From Bacteroidetes bacterium UKL13-3 (lineage in GTDB: Bacteria; Bacteroidota; Bacteroidia; UKL13-3), in the NCBI GenBank assembly GCA_001602415.1, contig CP012155.1:2722223-2786222 (forward strand): 64,000 nt of DNA, given 5' to 3'. Positions 10,247-19,695 of the stretch are shown one piece after another. How positions within the stretch are numbered: position 1 is the first letter of the stretch; every line of letters begins with the position of its first letter. The notes beneath the pieces were generated by a model. The model made no database searches and was not told where the DNA came from. It worked only from the letters and a program-made list of their open reading frames with translations. The position numbers were made by a program, and so were the translations under genes.

Positions 10247-11404
10247 ATGTTACGCAAACACCTTTTTATATTTTTTCTCCTGTTTTTAGCCAGAACTGAT
10301 GTTGCCTTTTCTCAAACCTTTGAGATTGCTGATGGCGACACCATTAATTTTACCGCTGTAAATGGCTCAAAACAAGGTTTTTGGCGTTATTTCTGGCCCA
10401 ATGGTGATCTGAAATATGAAGTATTTTACGAGAACAACGAAAAAGAGGGATTGGAAATACGCTACTTTGATGCGCAAGATTGTATCGAATTTTCAAATAC
10501 ATACGTAAAAGGTGTGTCAGATGGTCCTGGCGTAACGTTCCATCCTAATTGCAGCACCAAATGCGAAGAAATGTACCGTGGAGGCAAAAAACAAGGCTAC
10601 GAACGATGTTACGACCAAAACGGATTTATTCAAACCGAAGCTAATTTTGATAAAGGAGAATTAGTAGGAACTTACTCCCATTTTAATAAAAAAGGATTTG
10701 TTACGTATGAGTCGCCAACCAAAGAAACTACTTTAAAGTTCGACAAATTTTTGAGCGGGGAATACAAAGTAAAAGACTCTACCATTTTCAATGTATTTAA
10801 ACGCAACGATAAATGGAAAAAAGTGCTGCTGGTTGTTGATATGACTGGAAGTATGTTTCCATACATTGGTCAGTTATTAGTATGGTATAAGATGAATTTT
10901 GAATCGGAGAAGATTAAGTACTACAGTCTTTTTAATGATGGTGATAATGTTGCCGATAACAAAAAAATTATTGGCAGCACTGGTGGTGTGCATACCTACG
11001 ATGCCAAAGATTTTAAGAAGTTTAAAAAAGATATTGAAGAAGTAAGAAAACTGGGTGAAGGTGGCGATGAACCCGAAAATGATATTGAAGCCATCATGCG
11101 TGCCATTAATGATAGAAGAGACTATGGCGATATTGTGTTGTTGGCAGACGACAGTGACATGCGCGACATTAAACTCTTAAAGCGTATTAAAAAACCAGTT
11201 CATATTATTTTGTGTGGTACCAAACGCGGCATTAACCAACAATACCTACAACTGGCTTATTACACTAAGGGGAGTATCCACACATCAAATAATAGTGTTT
11301 ACATGAAAACCTTAAAAAATGGTGATCATATTGAGCTGGATAATGATTTATTTGTTTTTCAGAATGGCGAATTTATTTGGCTTGATGCCAAGAACGCTGA
11401 CTAA
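10247..11404 (+). CDS. Exported protein with MORN/YwqK-like repeats and a von Willebrand A-like domain
   Basis: From ATG 10247 the 385-residue product begins with a signal peptide (LRKHLFIFFLLFLARTDVAF, then SQ). ATG 10217 is in frame but would place extra residues before it. Residues ~35-155 hold antitoxin YwqK/MORN-like repeats (GFWRYFWPNGDLKYEVFYE, GLEIRYFDA, GTYSHFNKKG). From about 190 a vWA-like domain carries a MIDAS-type DMTGS motif (VLLVVDMTGSMFPYIGQL) and a later DDSDMRD. It is probably a periplasmic or surface metal-dependent binding protein; the partner is unknown. It overlaps the convergent next gene by 4 bases. Confidence 0.75.
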   Translation: MLRKHLFIFFLLFLARTDVAFSQTFEIADGDTINFTAVNGSKQGFWRYFWPNGDLKYEVFYENNEKEGLEIRYFDAQDCIEFSNTYVKGVSDGPGVTFHPNCSTKCEEMYRGGKKQGYERCYDQNGFIQTEANFDKGELVGTYSHFNKKGFVTYESPTKETTLKFDKFLSGEYKVKDSTIFNVFKRNDKWKKVLLVVDMTGSMFPYIGQLLVWYKMNFESEKIKYYSLFNDGDNVADNKKIIGSTGGVHTYDAKDFKKFKKDIEEVRKLGEGGDEPENDIEAIMRAINDRRDYGDIVLLADDSDMRDIKLLKRIKKPVHIILCGTKRGINQQYLQLAYYTKGSIHTSNNSVYMKTLKNGDHIELDNDLFVFQNGEFIWLDAKNAD

Positions 11405-12420
11405 GAATTGGGTTTTCGATTAGTGAAATCGGATAATTTTTTGAGCACTTTACCAAAATTATATTCCTGCACATACACCACATCTTTCTCATCGTTGATG
11501 AAGCCGTAATACTTTTCTGTATCATACGGAAGCAACTTACCATCTTCCCCGTAAAGTGTTTTGGTATGATCGCCAACAGCTTTGTAATGCAATTGAAGTT
11601 TAATACTCTCTCCATCCTTTTTTACCAACGAAATAATGCAATAAGGTTTCATTTGATGAATTGAATCAGCAGATTTACCACTCAACTCCTCATCATATCC
11701 TTCAAAAAATAGATTGGTAAAACTGGCTACATAAAACCTTGCAAATTTCGGATCGGTTGGCACCACCAACTTGTTGGTTAGCGCTTTTACTTCAATAGCT
11801 GCTCCGTTGATTACCTCAAATGATTGATCAGGTTGTTGCGGGTACTCAACAGTAACTTTTGCAACCTCCTGCTCAGGAACATTGAATACTTCCTTGCTCT
11901 TCCATTTAATTTGTAAGGTGTAAAACCTTGGTGTTAAATAGCCAATAAAGCCATTGATATGCGTAACAAAAGGAGCCGAAGAGCCTTCGATAAGCATAAA
12001 TGTTCCTGATTGATCAGCCGAACCCGGACCAACATAAACAGTTTTTATATTTTTTTTACCTACATAAAACTCGGCTTTAATTCCCTCCGTTGCGAGGGTT
12101 GCAATCACAGTATTAAATTCCTTTTCTGAAATGGGATTGCGCACCGTAACATCGTGCATGGTTGCTAGTAATAAGTTCACTTTGGTTATATCTGCTTTGT
12201 AGGTATTATCTACCATCCAAATACCCTGCTCGTTTTTCTCAACTGTTACAGAGTGCCCACGCTTATCGGCTAGGAAAAATTTGGTTACAGATGCGGTATC
12301 TTTAATAGCAAAATCATTTAACTCTGGCTTTAATGTACTCCAAGGTTTGCGCACAAAAACAAAATACAACGATGCTGCAACAGCCACTAATACCAATAAT
12401 ATTTTAAGATTTTTATTCAT
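11401..12420 (-). CDS. DUF4340 domain-containing membrane-anchored protein
   Basis: From ATG 12420 (MNKNLKILLVLVAVAASLYF) the product has 339 residues, with one N-terminal membrane anchor and a long extracytoplasmic part (about 30-335) of the DUF4340 type. An in-frame extension to 12489 overlaps gldG and is not needed. The gap to gldG is 4 bases, so it is the last gene of the gldA-gldF-gldG operon. DUF4340 proteins often accompany GldG-like/ABC-type auxiliary transport genes, which suggests a partner role; the function itself is not established. Confidence 0.8.
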   Translation of the reverse strand: MNKNLKILLVLVAVAASLYFVFVRKPWSTLKPELNDFAIKDTASVTKFFLADKRGHSVTVEKNEQGIWMVDNTYKADITKVNLLLATMHDVTVRNPISEKEFNTVIATLATEGIKAEFYVGKKNIKTVYVGPGSADQSGTFMLIEGSSAPFVTHINGFIGYLTPRFYTLQIKWKSKEVFNVPEQEVAKVTVEYPQQPDQSFEVINGAAIEVKALTNKLVVPTDPKFARFYVASFTNLFFEGYDEELSGKSADSIHQMKPYCIISLVKKDGESIKLQLHYKAVGDHTKTLYGEDGKLLPYDTEKYYGFINDEKDVVYVQEYNFGKVLKKLSDFTNRKPNS

Positions 12421-12424
12421 GTTT

Positions 12425-14113
12425 TTAACAAGTGTATTTACGTTTACGAACAAATCCGTTGATGAAGCCAAACAACAATACCAATGCAACAGGCAATACC
12501 ATATTTACCAGCTGCCATTGTAGTTTTTCCTTTTTTACTTTCGCTTTATTGAGTAATCTTAGGGTAATTTCTTTTCCACGCACTTCAATTAAACCGGAGT
12601 CGTCACACAAATAATCAATACAATTCAGAATAAACCGTTTATTGCCAAACTGCTGATTGGTATACCGATTATAGCCAAGCGGAAAAACTTCACCTGTTGA
12701 TTTTTTGCGCTGGTTGCGAATCACCTCTCCATCCGAAATTACAATCATTTTATTGTGGTCGATTTTGCTTTTGTAGGGCAATGCAGGATCTGTTGATACT
12801 CCCATGCGATATTGGAAAATCGAATTGAATTCGCCTTCAAGCAAAACCGCTAACGGTGCTCCTCCTCTGGTAAACAATGTTGGATCAGGATTTACACGGG
12901 CCATATTCAAATCCACACGAGCAGGAGAAGGAACAGCACGCGAGTATGGAGATGAGCGCAATAAAACTGTTTTTTTGATTTTCTGACCCGCTGTTGTATC
13001 AATTGTGCTGGCAAACTGGAACCATACATGGTCAATATTTTTAACAATGGCATGATTATCCATTGGTGCAGCAACCGGGAAAAACAACCACGGTAATAGC
13101 TTTTGCTGAGGAGCACCATTTTTCACACTACTCAAAATCGGAATGGCTTCGCATTGAATATCCTGAACCAGATTTGCATTTACACGCACTCCATATCTAA
13201 AAAGTAAATCATCTAATTTTAAATCATAGCCGGCCGACATAAAATAAGATTCCTTGTTCAAGCTATCCATATCGGCAATTTGTGAATCGATTAGCCACAA
13301 AATTTTGCCACCATTCATAACATATTGATCTAGCTTAAATTTATCAAACTCCGAAAATGGCAGTGTTGGTTTGGCAATTACAACTCCAGCATATTCGTTT
13401 AATGTTTGCGGAGGAATAGCTGAAATTGGAATTCGTTTTACCTCATAGTATTGCTCTAATTCCGCTACTGCATCGGCAACATCCCATCTTTCCAACTCGC
13501 CATGATCTTCTAAAAAAGCAATTTTCTTACCACTCTTTTCGGTGGCTTTGCGCAGTACATTTGCAATTTCATACTCCAATAATTCAATAGAACTGTTAAT
13601 TACATCTTCCGGATTGGCTCCAAACTGCCCCTTCAACATGTTCATCGAAAACTCTCTGCCTTTGTAGTAGAATATGGCTCCAGGTACAATAATTTTTTGC
13701 GACATTTCATCATCCTTTTTTATTTGCACACTAGTTGGTTGCAAACCTTTGGATGAAAGTTCTTCAACGATTTCGTTTGTTTTTTTGTTGTTGGCATCAG
13801 CAAACGGATCAATAAATTCATACTGCAAATTTCCGTTAGAATATACCCTGAATTCGTCAAGCATTTCTTTGGTTGACTTACTCAATCGTTTAAATCCAGA
13901 AGGAAAATCACCTTCCAAATACACTTTCACAAATAAAACATCATCTACCTTGCTTGCTAAATTTTTGCTGGCCTCCGATAGCGAATATCTTTTCTCTTTG
14001 GTTAAATCAACCCGTAAAAAGATGCCCGAGAAAATGAGGTTAATAAGCACCAATAGCACCAGCACGAGCAGCAACTCCGTTATTGATTGTATTTTTAAAC
14101 TTCTTTTTTTCAT
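12425..14113 (-). CDS. gldG: Gliding motility-associated ABC transporter auxiliary protein GldG
   Basis: The product from ATG 14113 has 562 residues. It shows an N-terminal membrane segment (ITELLLVLVLLVLINLIFSG), a large extracytoplasmic ABC-transporter auxiliary domain (PF09822-like) and a C-terminal membrane segment (MVLPVALVLLFGFINGFV). In gliding Bacteroidota, GldG works with GldF and GldA. The start at 14113 leaves an 8-base gap to gldF; an in-frame start at 14128 would overlap it. The order gldA-gldF-gldG is contiguous here. Confidence 0.9.
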   Translation of the reverse strand: MKKRSLKIQSITELLLVLVLLVLINLIFSGIFLRVDLTKEKRYSLSEASKNLASKVDDVLFVKVYLEGDFPSGFKRLSKSTKEMLDEFRVYSNGNLQYEFIDPFADANNKKTNEIVEELSSKGLQPTSVQIKKDDEMSQKIIVPGAIFYYKGREFSMNMLKGQFGANPEDVINSSIELLEYEIANVLRKATEKSGKKIAFLEDHGELERWDVADAVAELEQYYEVKRIPISAIPPQTLNEYAGVVIAKPTLPFSEFDKFKLDQYVMNGGKILWLIDSQIADMDSLNKESYFMSAGYDLKLDDLLFRYGVRVNANLVQDIQCEAIPILSSVKNGAPQQKLLPWLFFPVAAPMDNHAIVKNIDHVWFQFASTIDTTAGQKIKKTVLLRSSPYSRAVPSPARVDLNMARVNPDPTLFTRGGAPLAVLLEGEFNSIFQYRMGVSTDPALPYKSKIDHNKMIVISDGEVIRNQRKKSTGEVFPLGYNRYTNQQFGNKRFILNCIDYLCDDSGLIEVRGKEITLRLLNKAKVKKEKLQWQLVNMVLPVALVLLFGFINGFVRKRKYTC

Positions 14114-14121
14114 ACTTCTGC

Positions 14122-14850
14122 TTACCACTTACGTGCGCTAAAAACGGTTTTAGTGCCCCATATAAAGGCGGTGATAAAACTTAAAAAATAGATTAAATCA
14201 CGAGAGTCTATTACGCCCCTGCTTATAGAAACATAATGTGCATTGATACCCAAAGCTGCCACCATACTATCATAACTTCCCAACAAATTAAAATTAGCGA
14301 GCAAATCAAAAATGCTGTAGAAACAATAACATAAAAACATAGATACGATAAACGAAACTATTTGGTTATCGGTGATAGCAGATGAAAAAATTCCGATTGC
14401 TACAAAGCAAGAGGCCAATAACAACAAACCTAAGTATGAACCCCAAGTGGCTCCAATATCCATATTTCCTTTGGTGGCTCCTAATTGATAAATGGTATAA
14501 AAGTAGATGAGCGTTGGTATAATAGAAAAGATAACCAATACAACACCTGCAACATATTTCCCCAAAATGATTTGCATATCACTTAACGGTTTCGTTGTTA
14601 TTATTTCGATTGTTCCACTTTTTTTTTCCTCGCTAAACGAACGCATAGTAATAGCTGAGATGAGAAAAATAAAAACCATTGGCGCCATGCTAAACAAGGT
14701 ATCCATATTGGCATAACCCATATCAAACACATTGTATTCGGGCAACACCCACATGAATAAACCAATGGCAACCAAAAACACAATCATCACCACATAGGCA
14801 ATGAGTGAACTTAAAAAACTTCGTATTTCTTTTTTGAGAATGCTATACAT
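14122..14850 (-). CDS. gldF: Gliding motility ABC transporter permease GldF
   Basis: The 242-residue protein has about six membrane segments and the pattern of ABC-2 type permeases: LKKEIRSFLSSLIAYVVMIV at the start, then SFSEEKKSGTIEIITTKPLS on the cytoplasmic side (about residues 70-95). It forms the membrane pore of the GldAFG complex with the ATPase gene just upstream (57-base gap) and gldG downstream. Confidence 0.92.
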   Translation of the reverse strand: MYSILKKEIRSFLSSLIAYVVMIVFLVAIGLFMWVLPEYNVFDMGYANMDTLFSMAPMVFIFLISAITMRSFSEEKKSGTIEIITTKPLSDMQIILGKYVAGVVLVIFSIIPTLIYFYTIYQLGATKGNMDIGATWGSYLGLLLLASCFVAIGIFSSAITDNQIVSFIVSMFLCYCFYSIFDLLANFNLLGSYDSMVAALGINAHYVSISRGVIDSRDLIYFLSFITAFIWGTKTVFSARKW

Positions 14851-14907
14851 ATTAGTAACGAGTAATCGGTTGATTAAGTTGATTGGTTAATGTCATTTTA
14901 CAGAGCC

Positions 14908-15816
14908 CTATTTTGAGTTGGCAGTCAATTTTTGGAACACATTTTCAAGAGAGTCTTCCTCCAAGTTCATTGAGAGAAGGATCCATCCGTTAGCAGAAGC
15001 CGCCATAGAAATTTGCTCTCGAACATCACTGTTTGCCTTAACTGTGTATTTGTTTCCTTTTTGTTTCACGAACAAAACTTCTTTGATAGCTTTTAGTCCG
15101 CTCTCGTTAATCGGATTTTTAAATTCCACTGTGATAACAACTTCCCCAACAAGTTTTTGTTGCAGCTTTTCAATGGCATCATTGGCTACAATTTTTCCTT
15201 TATTGATAATCACCACTCTGTTGCACATGGCTTCCACTTCCTGCATAATATGGGTTGAAAGCAATACCGTTTTATCTTTTCCTATTTCTTTAATTAAATC
15301 GCGCATCTCGCCAACTTGGTTAGGATCTAATCCGGAAGTAGGTTCATCTAAAATTAATACTTTAGGATTGTGCAGCATGGCCTGAGCCAATCCCACACGT
15401 TGCTTGTATCCTTTAGAAAGTTGTCCAATTTTCTTTTTGCGTTCAACTGTTAGTCCCACACGTTCGATCATTTCTTCTACACGTATATTTGCCAACTTAC
15501 CCAACCCTTGGACTTCTGCAGAAAACAACAGGTATTCTTTCACAAACATATCCGTGTATAGAGGATTAAGCTCGGGGAGGTAACCTATTTGTTGCCTAAC
15601 TTCAATGGGATTCTTAATAACATCAAAACCACATACGGTGGCCAATCCACTGGTTTGAGGAATATAACACGTAAGAATTTTCATGGTGGTAGATTTACCC
15701 GCACCATTTGGACCTAAAAAGCCGAGTACGTCACCGGGCTTTACTTCAAACGAAATTTCATTTAATGCCTTTTGGGCACCATATACTTTGGTAAGCTTCT
15801 CTACAACTATCGACAT
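14908..15816 (-). CDS. gldA: Gliding motility ABC transporter ATPase GldA
   Basis: The 302-residue ATP-binding subunit has Walker A GPNGAGKST (about residue 35), signature LSKGYKQRVGLAQAM (about 135), Walker B VLILDEPTSGLDPNQ (about 155) and the H-loop STHIMQEVEAM. A C-terminal ~80-residue extension matches GldA. It is the first gene of the gldA-gldF-gldG-DUF4340 operon and powers the GldFG complex at the inner membrane. A TACTTTTG element (15843-15836) lies just upstream. Confidence 0.93.
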   Translation of the reverse strand: MSIVVEKLTKVYGAQKALNEISFEVKPGDVLGFLGPNGAGKSTTMKILTCYIPQTSGLATVCGFDVIKNPIEVRQQIGYLPELNPLYTDMFVKEYLLFSAEVQGLGKLANIRVEEMIERVGLTVERKKKIGQLSKGYKQRVGLAQAMLHNPKVLILDEPTSGLDPNQVGEMRDLIKEIGKDKTVLLSTHIMQEVEAMCNRVVIINKGKIVANDAIEKLQQKLVGEVVITVEFKNPINESGLKAIKEVLFVKQKGNKYTVKANSDVREQISMAASANGWILLSMNLEEDSLENVFQKLTANSK

Positions 15817-15835
15817 CTTGTTTTAAGGTAGTCAG

Positions 15836-15843
15836 CAAAAGTA
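15836..15843 (-). promoter_or_regulatory. -7 element TACTTTTG upstream of gldA
   Basis: On the minus strand TACTTTTG matches TAnnTTTG exactly, 20 bases before the gldA ATG. No clear -33 element is seen. Confidence 0.4.
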
Positions 15844-15869
15844 AGCAAAAGGTTGATTGAATATAATGC

Positions 15870-15901
15870 AAAAAAGCCTCCGGTTCTCGGAGGCTTTTTT
15901 T
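15870..15901 (-). terminator. Terminator at the end of the TIG-repeat gene
   Basis: AAAAAAGCCTCCG and CGGAGGCTTTTTT form a perfect stem around GTTCT. On the minus strand it terminates the 15900 gene, whose stop codon overlaps the outer edge of the stem. Confidence 0.9.
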
Positions 15902-17423
15902 AATTAACTATAAACTTCTGGTGCAAAAACCCTTGCCTCGTTTCCACGTGTAGGAAGTACAATCCTTTCGGCAAACCTAAATTGGAAATATTAACTGTAC
16001 ATGTGCCTCCAGCATCATGAGCATATGCATCAGGCGTAATTTGGATAGTCTTTCCTGAAATATCAATAATCTGAATGGACTGAACGGAATATTCCGATTT
16101 GAAGAACAATTGTCCGTTCACAGGGTTAGGAAAAATACTTAATGGGGGATTGTTTCCAGATACCTCTCTCACTCCGGTACTTACTATGGAAAAAGAAGAT
16201 GGAAAATCCAATAAGCCGTCTATATCCGACATTACACCAACATTATACAATCCATTAGCCCACGTTGAAGGCAATGTAAAAGTCCCCGTAATCTTGGTAT
16301 CATTCACTATGGTGATAGTTGTAGCTTCTACGCCATCCGTTTGATCCGGAGTAAAAATTCCCATGACATTTGATCCTTGCGTGAAATGAGTATTTGTTCC
16401 TGTGATAGTTACCTCTAATGTTTGACCTTTATTTCCATATGGAGGATTTACAGCAACTAACGAAGGTGTACCTGTACCTGAAGACGTAATGGTAAATGCA
16501 GCCGGCAATGTTAATACCCCATCTACCGATGAAACTACATAGACATCGTGAAGCCCTAATGTTTGATTCATCGGAATCGTAAAATTGGCTGTGATAGACG
16601 TATTACTATTAGGGAAGGCAAAATTAGACGTGAGAGGCGAACCTGCATTAAACAAGGAAACAGTTAGATCCGATCCTTGTGTGAAATTTGTATTGGATCC
16701 TGTGATGGTAACATTAAGTGTTTGTCCTCTTTTAGCACTTGCAGGAGTTACTGCTGTAATTTTAGGAGTATTTTTGGAGGTTCCGGATACCGTAAACGCA
16801 TTTGGAAGAATCAAGGTCCCGTCATTGGATGTATTTACTACTAGGGAATATACTCCCGGAGTAGCGTTAGAGGGAATAGAGATGAGCGTTCGTAAAGTTG
16901 TATTGTTTTGGGCCAATGCTGTTGGCGTAACGATAGGATTTCCGCCAGCAAAACCAGTTAAAGCAACCATTGTGTTGCTCGATTGTGTGAACGTGGTATT
17001 AACCCCGGTGATGGTTACCAACAGCGATTGTCCTTGATTTGCAGAATTAGGAGAAATGGAAACCAACCCTGCCACAGGGGCTCCACCCGTAACCGAAAAG
17101 GCACTGGGTAATTGAATGGGTAAACCCAAACCGGCAATAGCTAGTAGTGTGTAAGATCCTGATGCTGCATTTGCAGGAATCACCACCCTTGCTGTAGCTG
17201 AAGTTGCAGTCAGAGCAACAACATTTGAAAGAGGTATAACGCTTGCCCCCAATGATAAGGCAAAGGAGGTTGAGCTAGTGAATGATGTGCGATTACCACT
17301 AATGGTAACGTTCACAGTTGTTCCCACTGCACCGGTGGACGGTGTCATCGAAACCAAGGTTTGACTCTGAGCGCTGAAGGCAATAGCCAACAACAGCATA
17401 AACGTTGTAAATATATGTTTCAT
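15900..17423 (-). CDS. T9SS-secreted protein with TIG/IPT-like repeats
   Basis: The 507-residue protein has a signal peptide (MKHIFTTFMLLLAIAFSAQS) and four tandem beta-sandwich repeats of about 105 residues. Each starts like PSTGAVGTTVNVTISG, PNSANQGQSLLVTITG, PASAKRGQTLNVTITG or PPYGNKGQTLEVTITG. A type A T9SS sorting domain ends it (IFPNPVNGQLFFKS, IQIIDISGKTI, GLYFLHVET). It is probably a cell-surface adhesin or scaffold exported by the type IX system; the ligand is unknown. The minus-strand TATATTTG element (17450-17443) gives it a promoter. Confidence 0.85.
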   Translation of the reverse strand: MKHIFTTFMLLLAIAFSAQSQTLVSMTPSTGAVGTTVNVTISGNRTSFTSSTSFALSLGASVIPLSNVVALTATSATARVVIPANAASGSYTLLAIAGLGLPIQLPSAFSVTGGAPVAGLVSISPNSANQGQSLLVTITGVNTTFTQSSNTMVALTGFAGGNPIVTPTALAQNNTTLRTLISIPSNATPGVYSLVVNTSNDGTLILPNAFTVSGTSKNTPKITAVTPASAKRGQTLNVTITGSNTNFTQGSDLTVSLFNAGSPLTSNFAFPNSNTSITANFTIPMNQTLGLHDVYVVSSVDGVLTLPAAFTITSSGTGTPSLVAVNPPYGNKGQTLEVTITGTNTHFTQGSNVMGIFTPDQTDGVEATTITIVNDTKITGTFTLPSTWANGLYNVGVMSDIDGLLDFPSSFSIVSTGVREVSGNNPPLSIFPNPVNGQLFFKSEYSVQSIQIIDISGKTIQITPDAYAHDAGGTCTVNISNLGLPKGLYFLHVETRQGFLHQKFIVN

Positions 17424-17442
17424 AATTAGTTAAGGGTTTACA

Positions 17443-17450
17443 CAAATATA
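17443..17450 (-). promoter_or_regulatory. -7 element TATATTTG for the TIG-repeat gene
   Basis: An exact TAnnTTTG match about 20 bases before the start codon on the minus strand. The -33 element is not obvious. Confidence 0.45.
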
Positions 17451-17469
17451 GGTTTATTCCTCACATTTT

Positions 17470-19479
17470 TCATTGAATTCGATGACGAATACTTTGCTTT
17501 TGAAGCCATACCAGAAGATTTGTTTGATGCTCTTCTGACTTTTGATATTCAAATAAAATACGTTTGTCATCAGACACGATTTGTTTCAGATACGTTGCAA
17601 AGGGAGTCGTTTTTTCTATTTTAATTATTTCTTCCAACTTTACTTTTATGATAGTTAGTGCAAACATTTTGAATCGTTCATTCTGTTCGTCATACCTAAA
17701 TTTTGTAATTATGTTATAAGCATCATCAAGCCTGCCAGCATTAAAATAGGCTCCACTCAGGTTAATAATACCATCCGAAAAAGTTGGCGATAAACGATGG
17801 GATTGCTCTAACAACTCAATCGCTTTAGTATGGTTTCCTTCCTTCTCAAAACAGGCTCCGTAATTATTCAGCACATGCACCTGATAAGGATGTAATTGAT
17901 AGGCTTCTTCAAAACGCTTCTTAGCCTCAACAAGATTGTCTTGCATAAAATATCCTACACCCACATACCACTGAAGAGGTATGGAATAATAGTCCATATT
18001 AAAATAAGGCGTTTGTGCTTTTGTGCCTTCAACCACCAGTCGCTGCCAATTACCCGCTGCATGTGCCTTATACATTTTTCGCAACTGTAACTCACTCTTC
18101 CAACGCTGAGCACAAACGAATATGGAATACATTGAGAGTATAACAGGTATGAGCCACATCCATCGATACATTTTTAGTCCTTTCCATTGTTGACCGGTAT
18201 CATGGGTGGCTGCCAAAAATCCAATTGTCATCATCAACACAACAGGATGTTCGATTCGTTCCCACGGAAAATCAACCGATGAAATAACCATAAATCCCAA
18301 CACTTGAACAAACAACATCACATACCCGATTTTTAGTGAAAGCGATTCTTCTTTCCGAAATAATTGATACGCATAAACCAATGAGAACATAAAAATGAGA
18401 CTATACATCAAAAATCCAATCACTCCCGTCTCGGCCCATACCCATAAAAAATCATTGTGCGGGCGTTGGAAATTGGTAAGCCCTTCGCTAATAGTGTAAT
18501 TAACCTCATAAAATTTTTGCATGCCATACTTAGGCATTTGAATTTGCCAATTGGCCGCACCTACTCCAGCTATTGGGTGTTCAGAAATCATTTGTAGCGT
18601 ATTGTTCCACAAATTTTTGCGTTCGATAAACGACTCGGTTCGGGTAAGCAAGGAGAGTTTATCTCGATATATATACAAGCATGAAAACAACAACAATATG
18701 GAGCCTGAAGCTATCAAAACACTTATGCGTTTTTGAAGCGATGAAAGGTGTTTAGCCAACCCGAAAATAAGTAAGAACAAAACAGCCAAACCACAAACAG
18801 ATATTGCTAATAAAACGGCTCGTGTTTGCAGTAAAACGAGTATTCCAATCAAAATAATTCCAAAACTGTACAAGCTTACTCTCCATGCTTTGTTAGTGGT
18901 AACAGCAACCTGAACACCAAACATAGGAAGACATAAAAACAAAAAGGAAGAAAGCAGATTTTTATGACCAAACGTAGCGTTCACCTTATACATGTTGTCT
19001 CCTTCCAACACATTAACTCCTTTACTGTGCAATAACATCATGTTGCCAACCGCCATGAGTGTGGTGATGATTCCGGTTATGGTAACCATCAGCGATAATC
19101 GTTCAAGTGTTACAATTTTGTGTTTCGTTAGAGCATACACAACCCATCCAACGAAAACGAATATGCCAATTTTAAGAATGATGTACGTTGCTTCAATTTG
19201 ATTGGTAGCCTGAAAATACGAAAACCCGTAGGCAAACCACAGCAGTATAAGGAACAAAGGAATAACCCCAACCCTAAAGGTGCTTTTCTGTTGAGTAAAG
19301 AATAATAAACATCCAAAAATCAATATGAGGAAACTGGCTGCAACCTGACGTGGAAGGATTGATGGATCCACCCCGACCGAGCTATAAACGAAAGGTAGTG
19401 TAACACAAAATATCCATAGAGGCATTATCTGCCATTTATGTATGGATGGTGAGGCTTTTTCTGTAATTGCCATAGGCAT
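17470..19479 (-). CDS. O-antigen ligase/polymerase-like membrane protein with C-terminal TPRs
   Basis: From ATG 19479 (or 19473) the protein has about 669 residues. The N-terminal ~430 residues contain about a dozen membrane segments and the Wzy_C/O-antigen-ligase signature, including GVGAANWQIQMPKYG followed by RPHNDFLWVWAETGVIGFL. TPR-like helices (AKKRFEEAYQLHPYQVHVLN, AIELLEQSHRLSPTF, GRLDDAYNI) form the C-terminal part. Such proteins polymerise or ligate surface glycans, or in Bacteroidota act in protein O-glycosylation. The frame extends to 19599, but that part is not hydrophobic and lies close to the mraZ promoter region. Confidence 0.8.
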   Translation of the reverse strand: MPMAITEKASPSIHKWQIMPLWIFCVTLPFVYSSVGVDPSILPRQVAASFLILIFGCLLFFTQQKSTFRVGVIPLFLILLWFAYGFSYFQATNQIEATYIILKIGIFVFVGWVVYALTKHKIVTLERLSLMVTITGIITTLMAVGNMMLLHSKGVNVLEGDNMYKVNATFGHKNLLSSFLFLCLPMFGVQVAVTTNKAWRVSLYSFGIILIGILVLLQTRAVLLAISVCGLAVLFLLIFGLAKHLSSLQKRISVLIASGSILLLFSCLYIYRDKLSLLTRTESFIERKNLWNNTLQMISEHPIAGVGAANWQIQMPKYGMQKFYEVNYTISEGLTNFQRPHNDFLWVWAETGVIGFLMYSLIFMFSLVYAYQLFRKEESLSLKIGYVMLFVQVLGFMVISSVDFPWERIEHPVVLMMTIGFLAATHDTGQQWKGLKMYRWMWLIPVILSMYSIFVCAQRWKSELQLRKMYKAHAAGNWQRLVVEGTKAQTPYFNMDYYSIPLQWYVGVGYFMQDNLVEAKKRFEEAYQLHPYQVHVLNNYGACFEKEGNHTKAIELLEQSHRLSPTFSDGIINLSGAYFNAGRLDDAYNIITKFRYDEQNERFKMFALTIIKVKLEEIIKIEKTTPFATYLKQIVSDDKRILFEYQKSEEHQTNLLVWLQKQSIRHRIQ

Positions 19480-19630
19480 CAAATCTAAGGAGATTTTCTT
19501 AATCCAGAATCCAAGCTTCCTCCACCCTGTTTGCCTATTTCTAAAATCAGTTAAAACACTTATAAAAACCGGAAACTGACTCAAAAAAAGTGCACCCAAA
19601 ACCTATAAGAAAAACACATTTTTTCCACAA

Positions 19631-19655
19631 AGTGGGGGAAAGTGGAGAAAAGTGG
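19631..19655 (+). promoter_or_regulatory. MraZ operator: three AGTGG repeats with 10-bp period
   Basis: AGTGG occurs at 19631, 19641 and 19651, i.e. TGGnn direct repeats on one helix face. MraZ is known to bind TGGGN repeats spaced by 5 bases upstream of its own operon, and the spacing here is the same. A -7-like TACTTTTA at 19667 lies just downstream, so bound MraZ would overlap the -33 region and repress the dcw operon. Confidence 0.85.
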
Positions 19656-19695
19656 TTTTTTGTTTTTACTTTTACGCCATCAATCGATAAAAAAA

